Origin: Candidatus Mycolicibacterium alkanivorans
GTDB lineage: Bacteria; Actinomycetota; Actinomycetes; Mycobacteriales; Mycobacteriaceae
Reading direction: 5' to 3'
Length of the DNA: 64,000 bases
Assembly: GCF_022760805.1 (NCBI RefSeq)
Contig: NZ_JAIVFL010000001.1
Span: 3,968,001 to 4,032,000 of the forward strand
Shown: piece by piece, positions 44,085-53,869 of the stretch
How the letters are laid out: every line of letters begins with the position of its first letter
How positions within the stretch are numbered: position 1 is the stretch's first letter
Program-made: the position numbers and the translations under genes
Notes under the pieces: generated by a model
Databases searched by the model: none
Told to the model about the DNA's origin: nothing
The model's input: the letters and a program-made list of their open reading frames with translations, nothing else

Positions 44085-46187
44085 TTATTGCCCGGTCGCC
44101 TTGGCGATGATCTCCTTCGACACGTTCGCCGGAACTTCGGCGTACGAGTCGAACACCATGGAGTAGTTCGCCCGGCCCTGGGTCTTCGACCGAAGGTCGC
44201 CGACATAGCCGAACATCTCCGACAGCGGCACCTGCGCCTTGACGACCCGTGCACCGCCCCGCTCCTCCATGGCCTGGATCTGACCACGGCGGGAGTTCAA
44301 ATCGCCGATCACGTCGCCCATATAGTCCTCGGGCGTGGTGACCTCGACGGCCATGATGGGCTCGAGGATGACCGGTTGCGCCTGTGCGGCAGCCTTTTTC
44401 AGCACCTGCGAACCGGCGATCTTGAAGGCCATCTCCGAGGAGTCGACGTCGTGGTACGCGCCGTCGAGCAGGATCACCTTCATGTTCACCAGCGGGTAGC
44501 CGGCCAGCACGCCGTACTGCATGGCGTCCTGCGCACCGGCGTCCACCGATGGGATGTACTCGCGCGGGATGCGGCCACCGGTGACCTTGTTCTCGAACTC
44601 GTAGGTCGCGCCGTCCTCGCCCGTGAAGGGCTCGAGGGCGATGAGAACCTTCGCGAACTGGCCGGAGCCACCCGTCTGCTTCTTGTGGGTGAACTCGACC
44701 TTGTCGACCGCCCGCTTGATGGTCTCCTTGTAGGCCACCTGCGGCTTGCCGACGTTGGCCTCGACCTTGAATTCGCGGCGCATGCGGTCCACCAGGATGT
44801 CCAGGTGCAACTCGCCCATGCCGCCGATCACGGTCTGGCCGGTTTCGTTGTCCTGATGCACCTTGAAGGTCGGATCCTCCTCGGCGAGCTTCTGGATGGC
44901 CAGGCTCAGCTTCTCCTGGTCGCTCTTGGTCTTGGGCTCGATGGCCACCTCGATGACCGGATCCGGGAAGGTCATCGACTCCAGCACGACCTGGCTGTTC
45001 GGGTCGCACAGCGTGTCGCCGGTGGTGGTGTCCTTCAGGCCGATCACGGCGTAGATGTGTCCGGCGGCCGCGGTCTCGACCGGGTTCTCCTTGTTGGAGT
45101 GCATCTGGAACAGCTTGCCCAGCCGCTCCTTCTTGCCCTTGGTGGAGTTGACGACCTGGGCGCCGGAGTCGACCTTGCCGGAGTACACCCGGACGTAGGT
45201 GAGCTTGCCGAAGAACGGGTGGGTGGCCACCTTGAAGGCCAGCGCCGAGAACGGCTCGTCGACCGACGGCTTGCGGATGACCTCGACGTCCTCCTTGCCC
45301 GGCGCGTGGCCGACGGCCGGCGGCACGTCCAGCGGCGAGGGCAGGTAGTCGATGACCGCGTCCAGCATGGGCTGCACGCCCTTGTTCTTGAACGCGCTGC
45401 CGCACAACACCGGGTAGGCCTGCGAGGTGATGGTCAGCTCGCGCAGCGCACCCTTGACCTCGTCGATGGTGAGTGCCTCGCCGCCGAAATACTTCTCCAG
45501 CAGGGCCTCGTCGGTCTCGGCGACGGCCTCGAGCAGCTTGGTGCGATACTCCTCGGCCTTCTCCTTGAGGTCGTCCGGGATGTCGACGACGTCGTACTTC
45601 TCGCCGAGCTTGGTCTCGCCGCGCCACACCTTGGCCTTCATCTCGACCAGGTCGACGACGCCCTCGAAGTCACCCTCGGAGCCGATCGGCAGTTGGATCG
45701 GGATGACGCGGGCGCCGAGGCGGTCCTCCATCGTCTTGACCGAGAAGTAGAAGTCGGCGCCGATCTTGTCCATCTTGTTGACGAAGCAGATGCGCGGGAC
45801 GTCGTACTTGTCGGCCTGCCGCCAGACCTGCTCGGACTGCGGCTCGACACCCTCTTTGCCGTCGAACACGGCAACGGCACCGTCGAGCACGCGCAGGCTG
45901 CGCTCCACCTCGACGGTGAAGTCGACGTGGCCGGGGGTGTCGATGATGTTGATCTGGTTGTCGTTCCAGAAGCAGGTGGTCGCAGCCGAGGTGATGGTGA
46001 TACCCCGCTCCTGCTCCTGCTCCATCCAGTCCATCGTGGCGGCGCCGTCGTGGACCTCGCCGATCTTGTAGCTGATCCCGGTGTAGTAGAGGATGCGCTC
46101 GGTCGTCGTGGTCTTACCGGCGTCGATGTGAGCCATGATGCCGATGTTGCGGACCTTGTTCAGGTCGGTCAGCACGTCCTGTGCCAC
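44085..46187 (-). CDS. fusA: Elongation factor G
   Basis: EF-G (700 residues) drives translocation and ribosome recycling. G-domain motifs: [48 protein letters not shown]; later domains include [20 protein letters not shown] and [20 protein letters not shown]. The start is a GTG at 46187. It sits 90 bases after rpsG in the str operon. Confidence 0.98.
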   Translation of the reverse strand: MAQDVLTDLNKVRNIGIMAHIDAGKTTTTERILYYTGISYKIGEVHDGAATMDWMEQEQERGITITSAATTCFWNDNQINIIDTPGHVDFTVEVERSLRVLDGAVAVFDGKEGVEPQSEQVWRQADKYDVPRICFVNKMDKIGADFYFSVKTMEDRLGARVIPIQLPIGSEGDFEGVVDLVEMKAKVWRGETKLGEKYDVVDIPDDLKEKAEEYRTKLLEAVAETDEALLEKYFGGEALTIDEVKGALRELTITSQAYPVLCGSAFKNKGVQPMLDAVIDYLPSPLDVPPAVGHAPGKEDVEVIRKPSVDEPFSALAFKVATHPFFGKLTYVRVYSGKVDSGAQVVNSTKGKKERLGKLFQMHSNKENPVETAAAGHIYAVIGLKDTTTGDTLCDPNSQVVLESMTFPDPVIEVAIEPKTKSDQEKLSLAIQKLAEEDPTFKVHQDNETGQTVIGGMGELHLDILVDRMRREFKVEANVGKPQVAYKETIKRAVDKVEFTHKKQTGGSGQFAKVLIALEPFTGEDGATYEFENKVTGGRIPREYIPSVDAGAQDAMQYGVLAGYPLVNMKVILLDGAYHDVDSSEMAFKIAGSQVLKKAAAQAQPVILEPIMAVEVTTPEDYMGDVIGDLNSRRGQIQAMEERGGARVVKAQVPLSEMFGYVGDLRSKTQGRANYSMVFDSYAEVPANVSKEIIAKATGQ

Positions 46188-46277
46188 AGAAGTCTTCCCA
46201 CTCTTTCGCTTGCGTGAATGCTGTCAGGTGCGCCCGGCGCACCGAGACGTCCGAGCCCTAGGGCCGGGCGCCCGGTG

Positions 46278-46748
46278 TCACCAGCGGTAGTGCGCGAAGG
46301 CCCGGTTCGCCTCGGCCATCTTGTGGGTGTCCTCGCGTCGCTTGACGGCGGCACCCAGGCCGTTGCTGGCGTCGAGGATCTCGTTCGCCAACCGCTCGAC
46401 CATCGTCTTTTCGCGGCGTGCCTTGGAGAAGCTGACCAGCCAGCGCAGGGCCAGCGTGGTCGAGCGCTCCGGACGAACCTCGACCGGAACCTGGTAGGTG
46501 GCGCCGCCGACGCGACGGCTGCGGACCTCCAGGGCCGGCTTGACGTTGTCCAGTGCGCGCTTCAGGGTGACGACCGGATCGGTTCCGGTCTTGTCGCGGG
46601 CCTGTTCGAGCGCACCGTAAACAATGCGCTCAGCCAGCGACTTCTTCCCGTCGAGCAGGACTTTGTTGACCAGCTGGGTGACCAGCTGGGACCCGTAGAC
46701 CGGGTCGTTGACGAGAGGACGCTTGGGAGCGGGGCCCTTGCGCGGCAT
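46278..46748 (-). CDS. rpsG: 30S ribosomal protein S7
   Basis: S7 (156 residues) nucleates the 30S head. It begins [20 protein letters not shown] and contains [20 protein letters not shown] and [20 protein letters not shown]. The ATG shares one base with the rpsL stop (TGATG). Confidence 0.98.
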   Translation of the reverse strand: MPRKGPAPKRPLVNDPVYGSQLVTQLVNKVLLDGKKSLAERIVYGALEQARDKTGTDPVVTLKRALDNVKPALEVRSRRVGGATYQVPVEVRPERSTTLALRWLVSFSKARREKTMVERLANEILDASNGLGAAVKRREDTHKMAEANRAFAHYRW

Positions 46749-47122
46749 CAGCTCTTCTCCTTCTTCGCGCCGTAACGGCTGCGCGCTTGCTTGCGGTTCT
46801 TGACGCCCTGGGTGTCGAGCGAGCCGCGGATGATCTTGTAGCGAACGCCGGGGAGGTCCTTCACACGACCACCACGCACCAGCACCATGGAGTGCTCCTG
46901 CAGGTTGTGGCCCTCACCCGGGATGTAGGCGGTGACCTCGACCTGGCTGGTCAGCTTGACGCGCGCGACCTTGCGAAGCGCCGAGTTCGGCTTCTTCGGG
47001 GTGGTGGTGTACACGCGGGTGCACACGCCGCGGCGCTGCGGGCTGCCCTTGAGGGCCGCGGTTTTCACCTTGGCGATCTTGTCGCGGCGACCCTTGCGGA
47101 CCAGCTGCTGAATGGTTGGCAT
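46748..47122 (-). CDS. rpsL: 30S ribosomal protein S12
   Basis: S12 (124 residues) controls decoding fidelity. It begins [20 protein letters not shown]. Lys43 ([13 protein letters not shown]) and Lys88 ([12 protein letters not shown]) are wild type, the positions where mycobacterial streptomycin-resistance changes occur. First gene of rpsL-rpsG-fusA-tuf, with about 200 bases of leader. The start chosen is the standard MPTIQQL at 47122; an in-frame upstream extension is not conserved. Confidence 0.98.
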
Positions 47123-47323
47123 GTACCGGCTTTCTGTCTCTCGTCGTCTTTCGGCGTTTCCAAGTCTCTGTACTGCAGTTTTCGCCCCGGCGCGTACCCC
47201 GCGACCGGGCGTGTCGCACACACCGCGCATCCGTTGAATCCGATGCATACTGGACATGCGAATTGGCCCGGCGTGCGCGCGTGCGTCCCCGCTTGCGCCC
47301 CTGTCGGCCAGGCACGAGCCTCC

Positions 47324-47352
47324 ACAATACCAGGCTCGGCACGCCCCTCCAA
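47324..47352 (-). promoter_or_regulatory. Predicted rpsL (str operon) promoter
   Basis: Minus strand: -35 TTGGAG (47352-47347), 17-base spacer, -10 TATTGT (47329-47324). The flank GTGCACCGAGTTTGGAG resembles those of rplN and rpsJ. The start near 47317 gives a leader of about 195 bases. I see no gene in the rest of 47123-47568. Confidence 0.65.
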
Positions 47353-47568
47353 ACTCGGTGCACGGGGCCTTACCGCAGGTCAACGCGCCAATGCCGGCGC
47401 CGGTTCCCCAACCGTCCGCCACGTGGCCGCACCGACGGCGGGGATCACCGGTACGGGCCGTGACCACCCAGGGGTCGTCAAACACGGCGATCGCCGATAA
47501 CGTCGTCAACGACATCACGGTCTACGGCTGGGACCGGGTTCCGGGTTGACACCGAAGGACGGATACGG

Positions 47569-47970
47569 ATGCACTCCCCCACGTTGATCGCCGGCATCGG
47601 CCTGCTCGCCGCTCTCGCCCTGGCGGGCTGCGGATCCAACAGCAGCGACACCACCTCCCCGACCGCCACAGCCGGCAAGTCCGGCGCCCAGGTGGAAGTG
47701 GGCAACACCATCAACTACGGCTCGTTCGGCACCACGGCCGAGATCGACTGCGCCGACGGCAAGTCGCTCAACGTCGGCGGCTCGAACAACACCCTCACGG
47801 TCACGGGGTCCTGCGCGTCGGTGAACATCGGCGGCGCGGACAACAAGATCACCTTCGACAAGATCGACAAGGAACTCTCCGTCGTCGGCCTTAACAACAC
47901 CGTCACCTATAAGAGTGGTGAGCCGAAGGTCAACAACCTCGGCTCGGGCAACACCCTCAACAAGGGCTGA
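47569..47970 (+). CDS. DUF3060 lipoprotein
   Basis: A 133-residue exported lipoprotein: signal peptide with lipobox LALAGC (lipidated Cys21), a Ser/Thr/Asn-rich spacer, then a DUF3060-type beta region of short repeats (VGGSNNTLTVTGSC, NIGGADNKITF, VVGLNNTVTYKSG, LGSGNTLNKG). Such Asn-rich repeats suggest a small beta-solenoid. It has two cysteines (DCADG, GSCASV) that could form a disulfide. Function unknown. It is divergent from rpsL and convergent with fadE8. Confidence 0.85.
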   Translation: MHSPTLIAGIGLLAALALAGCGSNSSDTTSPTATAGKSGAQVEVGNTINYGSFGTTAEIDCADGKSLNVGGSNNTLTVTGSCASVNIGGADNKITFDKIDKELSVVGLNNTVTYKSGEPKVNNLGSGNTLNKG

Positions 47971-47994
47971 GTCAGCGCACCAAATCTCCCCTCG

Positions 47995-48052
47995 CGAGCA
48001 GACGCAAACGTCCCCAAAATACCGGCGTGTCGGGGACGTTTGCGTCTGCTCG
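47995..48052. terminator. Bidirectional hairpin, GAGCAGAC family, copy B
   Basis: Arms 47995-48015 and 48032-48052 are perfectly complementary over 21 bp. It lies between the convergent DUF3060 and fadE8 stops. The conserved GACACGCCGG loop side is in the opposite orientation to copies A, C and D. Confidence 0.8.
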
Positions 48053-48071
48053 GCGATGAACTGGGTGGCCG

Positions 48072-49700
48072 TCATCCCTTCACCAGGCAGCGTTCGATGA
48101 TCGGCGCGAGGTCCAGCCCGGCCGGCAGGGTTCCGAACGCACCGCCCCAGTTGCCGCCCAGCCGGGTGGCCAGGAACGCCTCGGCGACGGCGGGATGCCC
48201 GTGGCGCACCAGCAGCGAACCCTGCAGGGCCAGGGTGATGTCCTCGGCGATCTTGCGCGCGCGGTACTCGATGGCGTCGAGGTTCTCCAGCTCCGCCCGC
48301 AACTCGGCCACGTGCGAGTCGAGGCGTGCATCCTGGCCGGCGGTGGTGGCCAGTTCGTCGAAGAGCACACCGACGCACTCCGGCCGGGTTGCCATGGCGC
48401 GCAACGCATCCAATGCGCTGACGTTGCCCGAGCCCTCCCAGATACCCATCAGCGGCGCCTCCCGGTAGAGGCGCGGCATGCCGGACTCCTCGGCATAGCC
48501 GTTACCGCCCAGACACTCCATGGCTTCGCCGGCATGCGGGGTGGCGCGTTTGCACACCCAGTACTTGGCGGCAGCCAGGCCGATGCGGCGCAGCAACGTC
48601 TCGCGTTCGTCGCCGCGGACAGCGGCGTCGGTGGCGCCGGCCATCCGCATCGCGACGATGGTGGCCGCCTCGGCCTCGACGGCGAGGTCGGCGAGCACGT
48701 TGCGCATCAGCGGCTGGTCGATCAGGTAGGCGCCGAACGCCTTTCGGTGCTGGGCGTGGTGCACGGCCCGGGTCAGCCCGCTGCGCATGCTGGTGGCGCT
48801 GCCCAGTGTGCAGTCCAGGCGGGTGAGGTTGACCATCTCGATGATGGTGGGCACGCCGCGTCCCTCCTCGCCGACCAGCCACGCCACAGCGCCGTCGTAC
48901 TCGATCTCGCTGGAGGCATTGGCGTGGTTGCCCAGCTTGTCCTTGAGCCGTTGGATGAACATCCGGTTGCGGCTGCCGTCGGGAAGCACGCGCGGGAGCA
49001 GGAAACACGACAGCCCGCCCGGCGCCTGCGCGAGCACCAGGAAGATGTCGCTCATGGCCGCGGAGGTGAACCACTTGTGGCCGGTCAGGCGGTAGCTGCC
49101 GTCGCCGGCGGGGACGGCCTGTGTGGTGCCGGCCCGGACGTCGGACCCGCCCTGCTTCTCGGTCATAGACATCCCCGCGGTGATGCCGGCCTTGGCGGTG
49201 GCCGGTTTCAGCTCGGGGTCGTAGTCGCGGCTGGTCAGCAGGGGCTCGTAGACCTTGGCGAGGTCGGCGTTGTGCCGCAGGGCGGGGACGACGGCGTAGG
49301 TCATCGAGATCGGGCAGACGTGGCCGGGCTCGCAGGTCCAGACCGACATCTTGGCCGCGCGGACCACGTGGGCGCCGGGCCGGTCGTCAGCCCATGGGGC
49401 GGCGTGCAGGCCGTGGGCGATCGCAGTGCGCATCAGCTCGTGGTAGGCGGGGTCGTACTCGATCTCGTCGACGCGGTGGCCGTAGCGGTCGTGGGTGTGC
49501 AGGATCGGGACGTTGCGGTCGGCCAGCTCTCCCCAGCGCTGGGCCTGGGCGCTGCCTGAAAGGGCGCCGAGGTCGGTGACCTCCTCGAGGCCCCACCGGC
49601 CGCCCTCCCGGATGAGGGCCTCAACGAGGACCGGTGCGGTCGCGGGGTTGTGGTTCTCCAGGGGCGGGACCTGGTTGGTGACGATATGGGTATCCGACAT
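48072..49700 (-). CDS. fadE8: AidB-type acyl-CoA dehydrogenase FadE8
   Basis: A 542-residue acyl-CoA dehydrogenase of the AidB subfamily (longer than the usual 380-400). Motifs: MSMTEKQGGSDVRAGTTQA (190s region), TGHKWFTSAAMSDIFLVLAQ (206-225), HHAQHRKAFGAYLIDQPLM and LGGNGYAEESGMPRLYREAP then IWEGSGNVSALDALR. AidB proteins bind FAD and DNA in E. coli; the mycobacterial substrate is not settled. A 39-residue relic of a related gene lies at 52887-53003. Confidence 0.92.
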   Translation of the reverse strand: MSDTHIVTNQVPPLENHNPATAPVLVEALIREGGRWGLEEVTDLGALSGSAQAQRWGELADRNVPILHTHDRYGHRVDEIEYDPAYHELMRTAIAHGLHAAPWADDRPGAHVVRAAKMSVWTCEPGHVCPISMTYAVVPALRHNADLAKVYEPLLTSRDYDPELKPATAKAGITAGMSMTEKQGGSDVRAGTTQAVPAGDGSYRLTGHKWFTSAAMSDIFLVLAQAPGGLSCFLLPRVLPDGSRNRMFIQRLKDKLGNHANASSEIEYDGAVAWLVGEEGRGVPTIIEMVNLTRLDCTLGSATSMRSGLTRAVHHAQHRKAFGAYLIDQPLMRNVLADLAVEAEAATIVAMRMAGATDAAVRGDERETLLRRIGLAAAKYWVCKRATPHAGEAMECLGGNGYAEESGMPRLYREAPLMGIWEGSGNVSALDALRAMATRPECVGVLFDELATTAGQDARLDSHVAELRAELENLDAIEYRARKIAEDITLALQGSLLVRHGHPAVAEAFLATRLGGNWGGAFGTLPAGLDLAPIIERCLVKG

Positions 49701-49803
49701 TCTTCACTGTTACAGTTTTTTGACGACCCGCACAAGATGCGTAACAGGGTTTGCCTGGAACGGGTGGCCGGGCTGCCGCGTCGTCAGATCGCTGTGCAGC
49801 CCA

Positions 49804-50358
49804 CTACTGACACAAGCCCACGATTTTTGCGCTGAGGTCCTCACCGTCGCGCAGCCGGCCGGCCTGGACCGGATCGGAGTTCGGCGCCCCGGCCAGCGCA
49901 TTGATCCCGATTTCCTGCAGGTTCTTGGCAAATAAGCGAACGGGATCGGCCAATTCCGGCGGCGTGTCCGGACTGAGCCGGCCCTGCAAGTACATGCCGC
50001 CACCCAGCAGCGCCAGCCGAGCGTTGGCGGCCACCGCCTGCACGGCGGCCTGATCGCGACCCGCGTCTGCGTGGGTTTGCAGCTTCACCGCGCTTGCCAC
50101 CGTGTCGAAAGCGTCGCACACGCGCGTCTTGGGATCGCCGGGCTGCTGGACGACCATCTCGGCAGCTTCGGACGGCGGTTTCACCAGCGCCCAAACGGCC
50201 AGACCAGTGGCGGCCAACGCGAGCAGCAGCGCCGCTGCCGCCACCCATCCGGACACATTGCGCGATACCGGCACCGCTTCGGGGAACACCTGTCGCGGCA
50301 TCGGCGTTTCGGCCGAAGCTGGGAAGCGACCGCGTGGTTCCTCTGGTGTATTCGTCAT
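49804..50358 (-). CDS. Conserved membrane-anchored protein of unknown function
   Basis: 184 residues: a Pro-rich cytoplasmic N-terminus (about 1-35), one transmembrane helix (about 38-58, SGWVAAAALLLALAATGLAV), then an Ala-rich extracytoplasmic helical region with two Cys (TRVCDAF and the terminal GLCQ). I recognise no domain. Such one-pass proteins are common in mycobacteria. The ATG at 50358 (MTNTPEEP) was preferred over an upstream extension. Confidence 0.75.
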   Translation of the reverse strand: MTNTPEEPRGRFPASAETPMPRQVFPEAVPVSRNVSGWVAAAALLLALAATGLAVWALVKPPSEAAEMVVQQPGDPKTRVCDAFDTVASAVKLQTHADAGRDQAAVQAVAANARLALLGGGMYLQGRLSPDTPPELADPVRLFAKNLQEIGINALAGAPNSDPVQAGRLRDGEDLSAKIVGLCQ

Positions 50359-50518
50359 GGGCCCGAATAGTACTCGGCCGATCCCCCCGCGAATTTGCCC
50401 TGAATGCACAGGACGTAGCCGAAAGATCAACCGGGGCACAGATTCTCGAGTGAACAGCCGAGACATCAACTCAGCGGCCTCAGCGATCCCGTCCCACGAG
50501 GCCAGATCGCTGGTGGAT

Positions 50519-51448
50519 TCAGAAACAGATGGTCTGGTTGCCGTATCGGATCACGCGATCTTCGCAATGCCAGAGCACCGCCCGCGACAGCACCGCGCGC
50601 TCCACATCGGCGCCCAGCCGGACGAGATCGTCCACGCTGTGGCGGTGATCGACTCGCACCACGTCCTGCTCGATGATCGGGCCCTCGTCGAGATTCTCGG
50701 TCACATAGTGTGCGGTGGCACCCACCAGCTTGACCCCGCGCTCCTTGGCCCGGCGATACGGTGCGGCACCGATGAACGCGGGCAGAAAGGAGTGGTGGAT
50801 GTTGATCAGCGGGCAGCCGACCTGGTCGATGAAACCCGGAGTCAAGATCTGCATGTAGCGCGCCAACACCACCAGGTCGACGTTTCCCCGCAGCAGGTCG
50901 AGCTGGCGTCGCTCGGCTTCGTCGCGAATGTCCTTGTGCGCCGGCACATAGAGGAATGGCACCCCGAACGGGCGAACGTCGTCGGCGAGGTCGGGATGGT
51001 TCGCGATCACCATCGCCACCGACATGTCCAACTCCCCACGCCGGTTGCGCCACAGCAAATCAAGCAGGCAGTGGTCTTCCTTGGATGCCATGACGGCGAC
51101 TCGTTTGGGCTTGGCGGCCTCGCTGAGGCGGAAGTCCATGCCGAACGGTGTCGCGACCTGGTCGGCGAAGTCGCGCTCCATTGTGTCACGCGCGGCGCTC
51201 AGCCCGGGAAGATGAAAAATGGTGCGCTGCATGAACGTTCCGCCGCTTTGCCGCGTCGAGTGCTGATCCAGCGAGACGATGTTGGCCCCGGCGGCGGCCA
51301 GGAACGTGCTGACCGCGGCGACGAGCCCCGGCCGGTCGGCGCAACGCAGCAACAGGCGACCAATGTCTTTCGTCGGTAGGGTCGTATGGCCCAGCGGATA
51401 CTCGCCGGCGTGGGCGCCGCGGACGTCAACCTCGGTCCTGCCGATCAT
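50519..51448 (-). CDS. purU: Formyltetrahydrofolate deformylase
   Basis: PurU hydrolyses 10-formyl-THF to formate and THF, balancing one-carbon pools. The 309-residue protein has an N-terminal ACT domain (about 30-105, RLLLRCADRPGLVAAVSTFL) and a formyltransferase-like domain with INIHHSFLPAFIGAAPY (catalytic Asn/His) and YVTENLDEGPIIEQD (Asp). The ATG at 51448 follows GAGGTGAGGTC. Its C-terminal half is complete. Confidence 0.95.
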   Translation of the reverse strand: MIGRTEVDVRGAHAGEYPLGHTTLPTKDIGRLLLRCADRPGLVAAVSTFLAAAGANIVSLDQHSTRQSGGTFMQRTIFHLPGLSAARDTMERDFADQVATPFGMDFRLSEAAKPKRVAVMASKEDHCLLDLLWRNRRGELDMSVAMVIANHPDLADDVRPFGVPFLYVPAHKDIRDEAERRQLDLLRGNVDLVVLARYMQILTPGFIDQVGCPLINIHHSFLPAFIGAAPYRRAKERGVKLVGATAHYVTENLDEGPIIEQDVVRVDHRHSVDDLVRLGADVERAVLSRAVLWHCEDRVIRYGNQTICF

Positions 51449-51726
51449 GACCTCACCTCAATTCCCGCACGCAGCGGATTTCGCGCTGCGCTTTGGCAGT
51501 GTAATCAGCCGGCCTTGCCTCCGCCGACGCCACCACCGCGGGCTGCCGGTATCCGCACCCCGCGCCCGCGTGCGACCATTCTCGCCTCGAACACGGACGT
51601 TGCCGACAGACACGGGCGAATCGCCCAGCGCGCGCCTCCCAGCGCGCGCCTCGGCGCGAGGACTTCAGAAGCGGACCAGTTTCCCGGCCGCGCGACCGCG
51701 CGTAATCGCCACCGCCGACACCTGGA

Positions 51727-52764
51727 CCACTAGCGCGGATTTCCGCGTAGCTGATTCGGGGCAATCTCTCGCGGCGGGTGCAGGCAGCTGACCTGGGGAT
51801 TTGTGTGATCCGGGCATGTCTCCGCTCGGTTATGTTGCTCCGATATAGCTGCTGCACTGCGATTTGATCAGATCGTTATCGTGTCGTGATCTTCGGATTT
51901 CCTGTCAAGCGATCCACCCATCTATCACGAGAATTGCTGCAGCACAACACTTTCGATGATCCCCGCCGTGCTCGCTTCGCCAATAGGTGGAACTGGTAGA
52001 ACAGGGTTGTGCCAGCGAAATCAGCACAACACGATGAGGCGTCGGCGTTCACCGCGCCGGAGCAGGTGAACCACCGCCGCTATGAGGCGCTGCGCGCGTT
52101 CTTCGTCGACGGGCTGTCCCACGCCGAGGCCGGGGACCGGTTCGGTTACACCCGGTGGGCGATGATCAACCTGGTGCGCGACTACCGCAACGGGAAGCTG
52201 ACGCTGTTCACCCCGCCCCGCAAACCGGGCCGGGTGCCGGGGTCGGCGCCGGCCAAGGACCGCGTGCGCGGGCGGGTGATCGAGCTGCGCCGGGAAGGGT
52301 TGTCCACCTACGAGATCTCCGCCCGGCTGGCCGCCGAACACACGGCCAAGACCCTGATCACTCACTACGCGCGGCGCATGACCATCGAACAACGCCTCGC
52401 CGAGATCATCCAGGCCTTCCACGCCGACGCGCTGTCCTCGGCGGTCAACCTCAACGTCGACCTCGACATCATGCTCTGCGTGCTCGCCCAAGCCCTCATC
52501 GCCGCGCTCCGCGCCCGCCTACCCGGCTACGCCACCGTCACCCCCGACGTGCTGCAACGCCGCTTCCTCGAAACCCCCGGCACCATCACCACCAGCGCCG
52601 ACACCATCACCGTCCGCCTCGACCGCCGCGCCTACAGCCCCGTCCTCCGCAAAGCCGACCTCCCCCAAGACACCCCAGTCCCCTGGTGGGACAACCGAAC
52701 CCTACGCTTCGAATTCAGCTGAAAAGTTGCGTCGAATCTCCTGCGTGGAAATCCGCGCTAGTGG
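51727..52764 (+). mobile_element. Internally deleted insertion sequence (1038 bp) with 38-bp terminal inverted repeats
   Basis: Left end 51727-51764 and right end 52727-52764 (inverted) match at 32 of 38 positions; both begin CCACTAGCGCGGATTTCC. Between them lie 244 non-coding bases and one ORF that keeps the N- and C-terminal parts of a transposase. No clear target-site duplication flanks it. Such a derivative could be moved only by an intact relative. The stretch 51449-51726 before it contains a direct repeat of CCCAGCGCGCGCCT but no gene I can support. Confidence 0.75.
52009..52722 (+). CDS. Transposase lacking its catalytic core (in-frame internal deletion)
   Basis: 237 residues from a GTG at 52009. 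N-terminal HTH: RRYEALRAFFVDGLSHAEAG and DRFGYTRWAMINLVRDYRNG; a second HTH (VIELRREGLSTYEISARLAA) breaks at about residue 115. It continues directly as the transposase C-terminus: LITHYARRMTIEQRLAEIIQ (usual third catalytic Glu), LPGYATVTPDVLQRRFLETP and VRLDRRAYSPVLRKADLP. From memory, relatives have several hundred residues between these parts, holding the DDE Asp residues. It cannot catalyse transposition but could bind the element ends. Confidence 0.7.
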   Translation: MPAKSAQHDEASAFTAPEQVNHRRYEALRAFFVDGLSHAEAGDRFGYTRWAMINLVRDYRNGKLTLFTPPRKPGRVPGSAPAKDRVRGRVIELRREGLSTYEISARLAAEHTAKTLITHYARRMTIEQRLAEIIQAFHADALSSAVNLNVDLDIMLCVLAQALIAALRARLPGYATVTPDVLQRRFLETPGTITTSADTITVRLDRRAYSPVLRKADLPQDTPVPWWDNRTLRFEFS

Positions 52765-52886
52765 CGTGAGCACATCTCCGCTTCCGCCGCTGTGAACCCC
52801 ACGACGGCAGTAAGGGAAGGCCTGGTCGGCATGCGGGGCGATGTCGGTGCCGCCGGGCTCCGGCGCGCAGCCGCGGCCAGCGGTGT

Positions 52887-53003
52887 GCGGGTGCCGTCGG
52901 GCAGGACCCTTGGCAGCATGAAACAGCTCAGGCCGCCCGGCGCCTGGGCCAGCACCAGGAAGATGTCGCTCATCGCCGCCGAGGTGAACCATTTGTGGCC
53001 GGT
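52887..53003 (-). pseudogene. fadE8-like gene fragment (39 codons)
   Basis: Reads TGHKWFTSAAMSDIFLVLAQ then APGGLSCFMLPRVLPDGTR, matching residues 206-244 of the FadE8 encoded at 48072-49700 at 37 of 39 positions, with many synonymous differences. No start, and no homology on either side. It sits 20 bases after the nfo stop. The rest of 52765-53023 holds nothing else I can name. Confidence 0.8.
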
Positions 53004-53023
53004 CACGACTCGGGCCCGCACGG

Positions 53024-53803
53024 TCAGCCGGGGACGTTGTCGCGGAGGAAGGCGATGTCGTCCTTGCGGCCCTCGTCGGCCGTCTCACAGATCACCGGGG
53101 CGCCGGCTGCGGTGACCACGGCGACCAGAAGCTGCGGATCAATCTGTCCCGCACCGAAATTGGCGTGCCGGTCGGCGCCGGAGCCCTGGGCGTCGCGGGA
53201 GTCGTTGCAGTGCACCAGGTCGATACGGCCGGTGATGGCCTTGATGCGCTCGACGGCGTCGAGCAGCTCCTCGCCGGCGGCCCAGGCGTGGCAGGTGTCC
53301 AGGCAGAACCCGATGCCGGTGTCGCCGATGCGCTCCCACAGCCGGGCGATGGTGTCGAAGAGGCGGGCCATCGCATGGTCACCGCCGGCGGTGTTCTCCA
53401 GGTATACCGGGACGTCGGTCTCCAGCTGCGCCAGCGCCTTGACCCAGCGCTCGAAGCCGGCCTCCATGTCGTTGTCGTCGGCGTGCCCGCCGTGCACGAT
53501 CACCGCCGTCGCGCCGATCTCGGCGGCGGCGTCGCAGGTGTCCTGCAGGATCTTGCGGCTCGGGATGCGCACCCGGTTGTTGGCCGAGGCCACGTTGATC
53601 AGATACGGCGCATGCACGTACAGCGGGATCGGCGAGCGGCGCAGCACGTCGGCGTCCTCGCGCGGCGTGGGCTTCTTCCAGCTCTGCGGGTCGCCGAGGA
53701 AGAACTGCACCGCGTCGGCGTCGTCGGCCGCCGCGCCCAATAGCGGGTCGTCGGAGCGGACATGGGAACCGATGAGCACGCGCCCCAGTTTAGGCGTGGC
53801 CAT
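53024..53803 (-). CDS. nfo: Endonuclease IV (AP endonuclease)
   Basis: Cleaves DNA at abasic sites in base-excision repair. The 259-residue TIM barrel carries the tri-zinc ligand motifs: [61 protein letters not shown] and VICETADEG. It begins at the ATG at 53803. This is 'end' (Rv0670) of M. tuberculosis, also near rpoC. Confidence 0.95.
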   Translation of the reverse strand: MATPKLGRVLIGSHVRSDDPLLGAAADDADAVQFFLGDPQSWKKPTPREDADVLRRSPIPLYVHAPYLINVASANNRVRIPSRKILQDTCDAAAEIGATAVIVHGGHADDNDMEAGFERWVKALAQLETDVPVYLENTAGGDHAMARLFDTIARLWERIGDTGIGFCLDTCHAWAAGEELLDAVERIKAITGRIDLVHCNDSRDAQGSGADRHANFGAGQIDPQLLVAVVTAAGAPVICETADEGRKDDIAFLRDNVPG

Positions 53804-53813
53804 GTCCTCGGGC

Positions 53814-53869
53814 GAGCAGACGCAAAAGTCCCCGACACGCCGTGCGTGCGGGGACTTTTGCGTCTGCTC
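53814..53869. terminator. 56-bp hairpin, GAGCAGAC family, copy C
   Basis: Arms 53814-53833 and 53850-53869 are perfectly complementary (20 bp) around a 16-base loop starting GACACGCCG. The stop codon of the next gene (53868-53870) overlaps its end. The whole 56 bp is identical to copy D at 54807-54862. Confidence 0.8.

Noticed and set aside
51449..51726. Possible small gene between purU and the deleted insertion sequence
   Set aside because: Short frames have poor starts and no motifs; the region has low-complexity GC repeats only.
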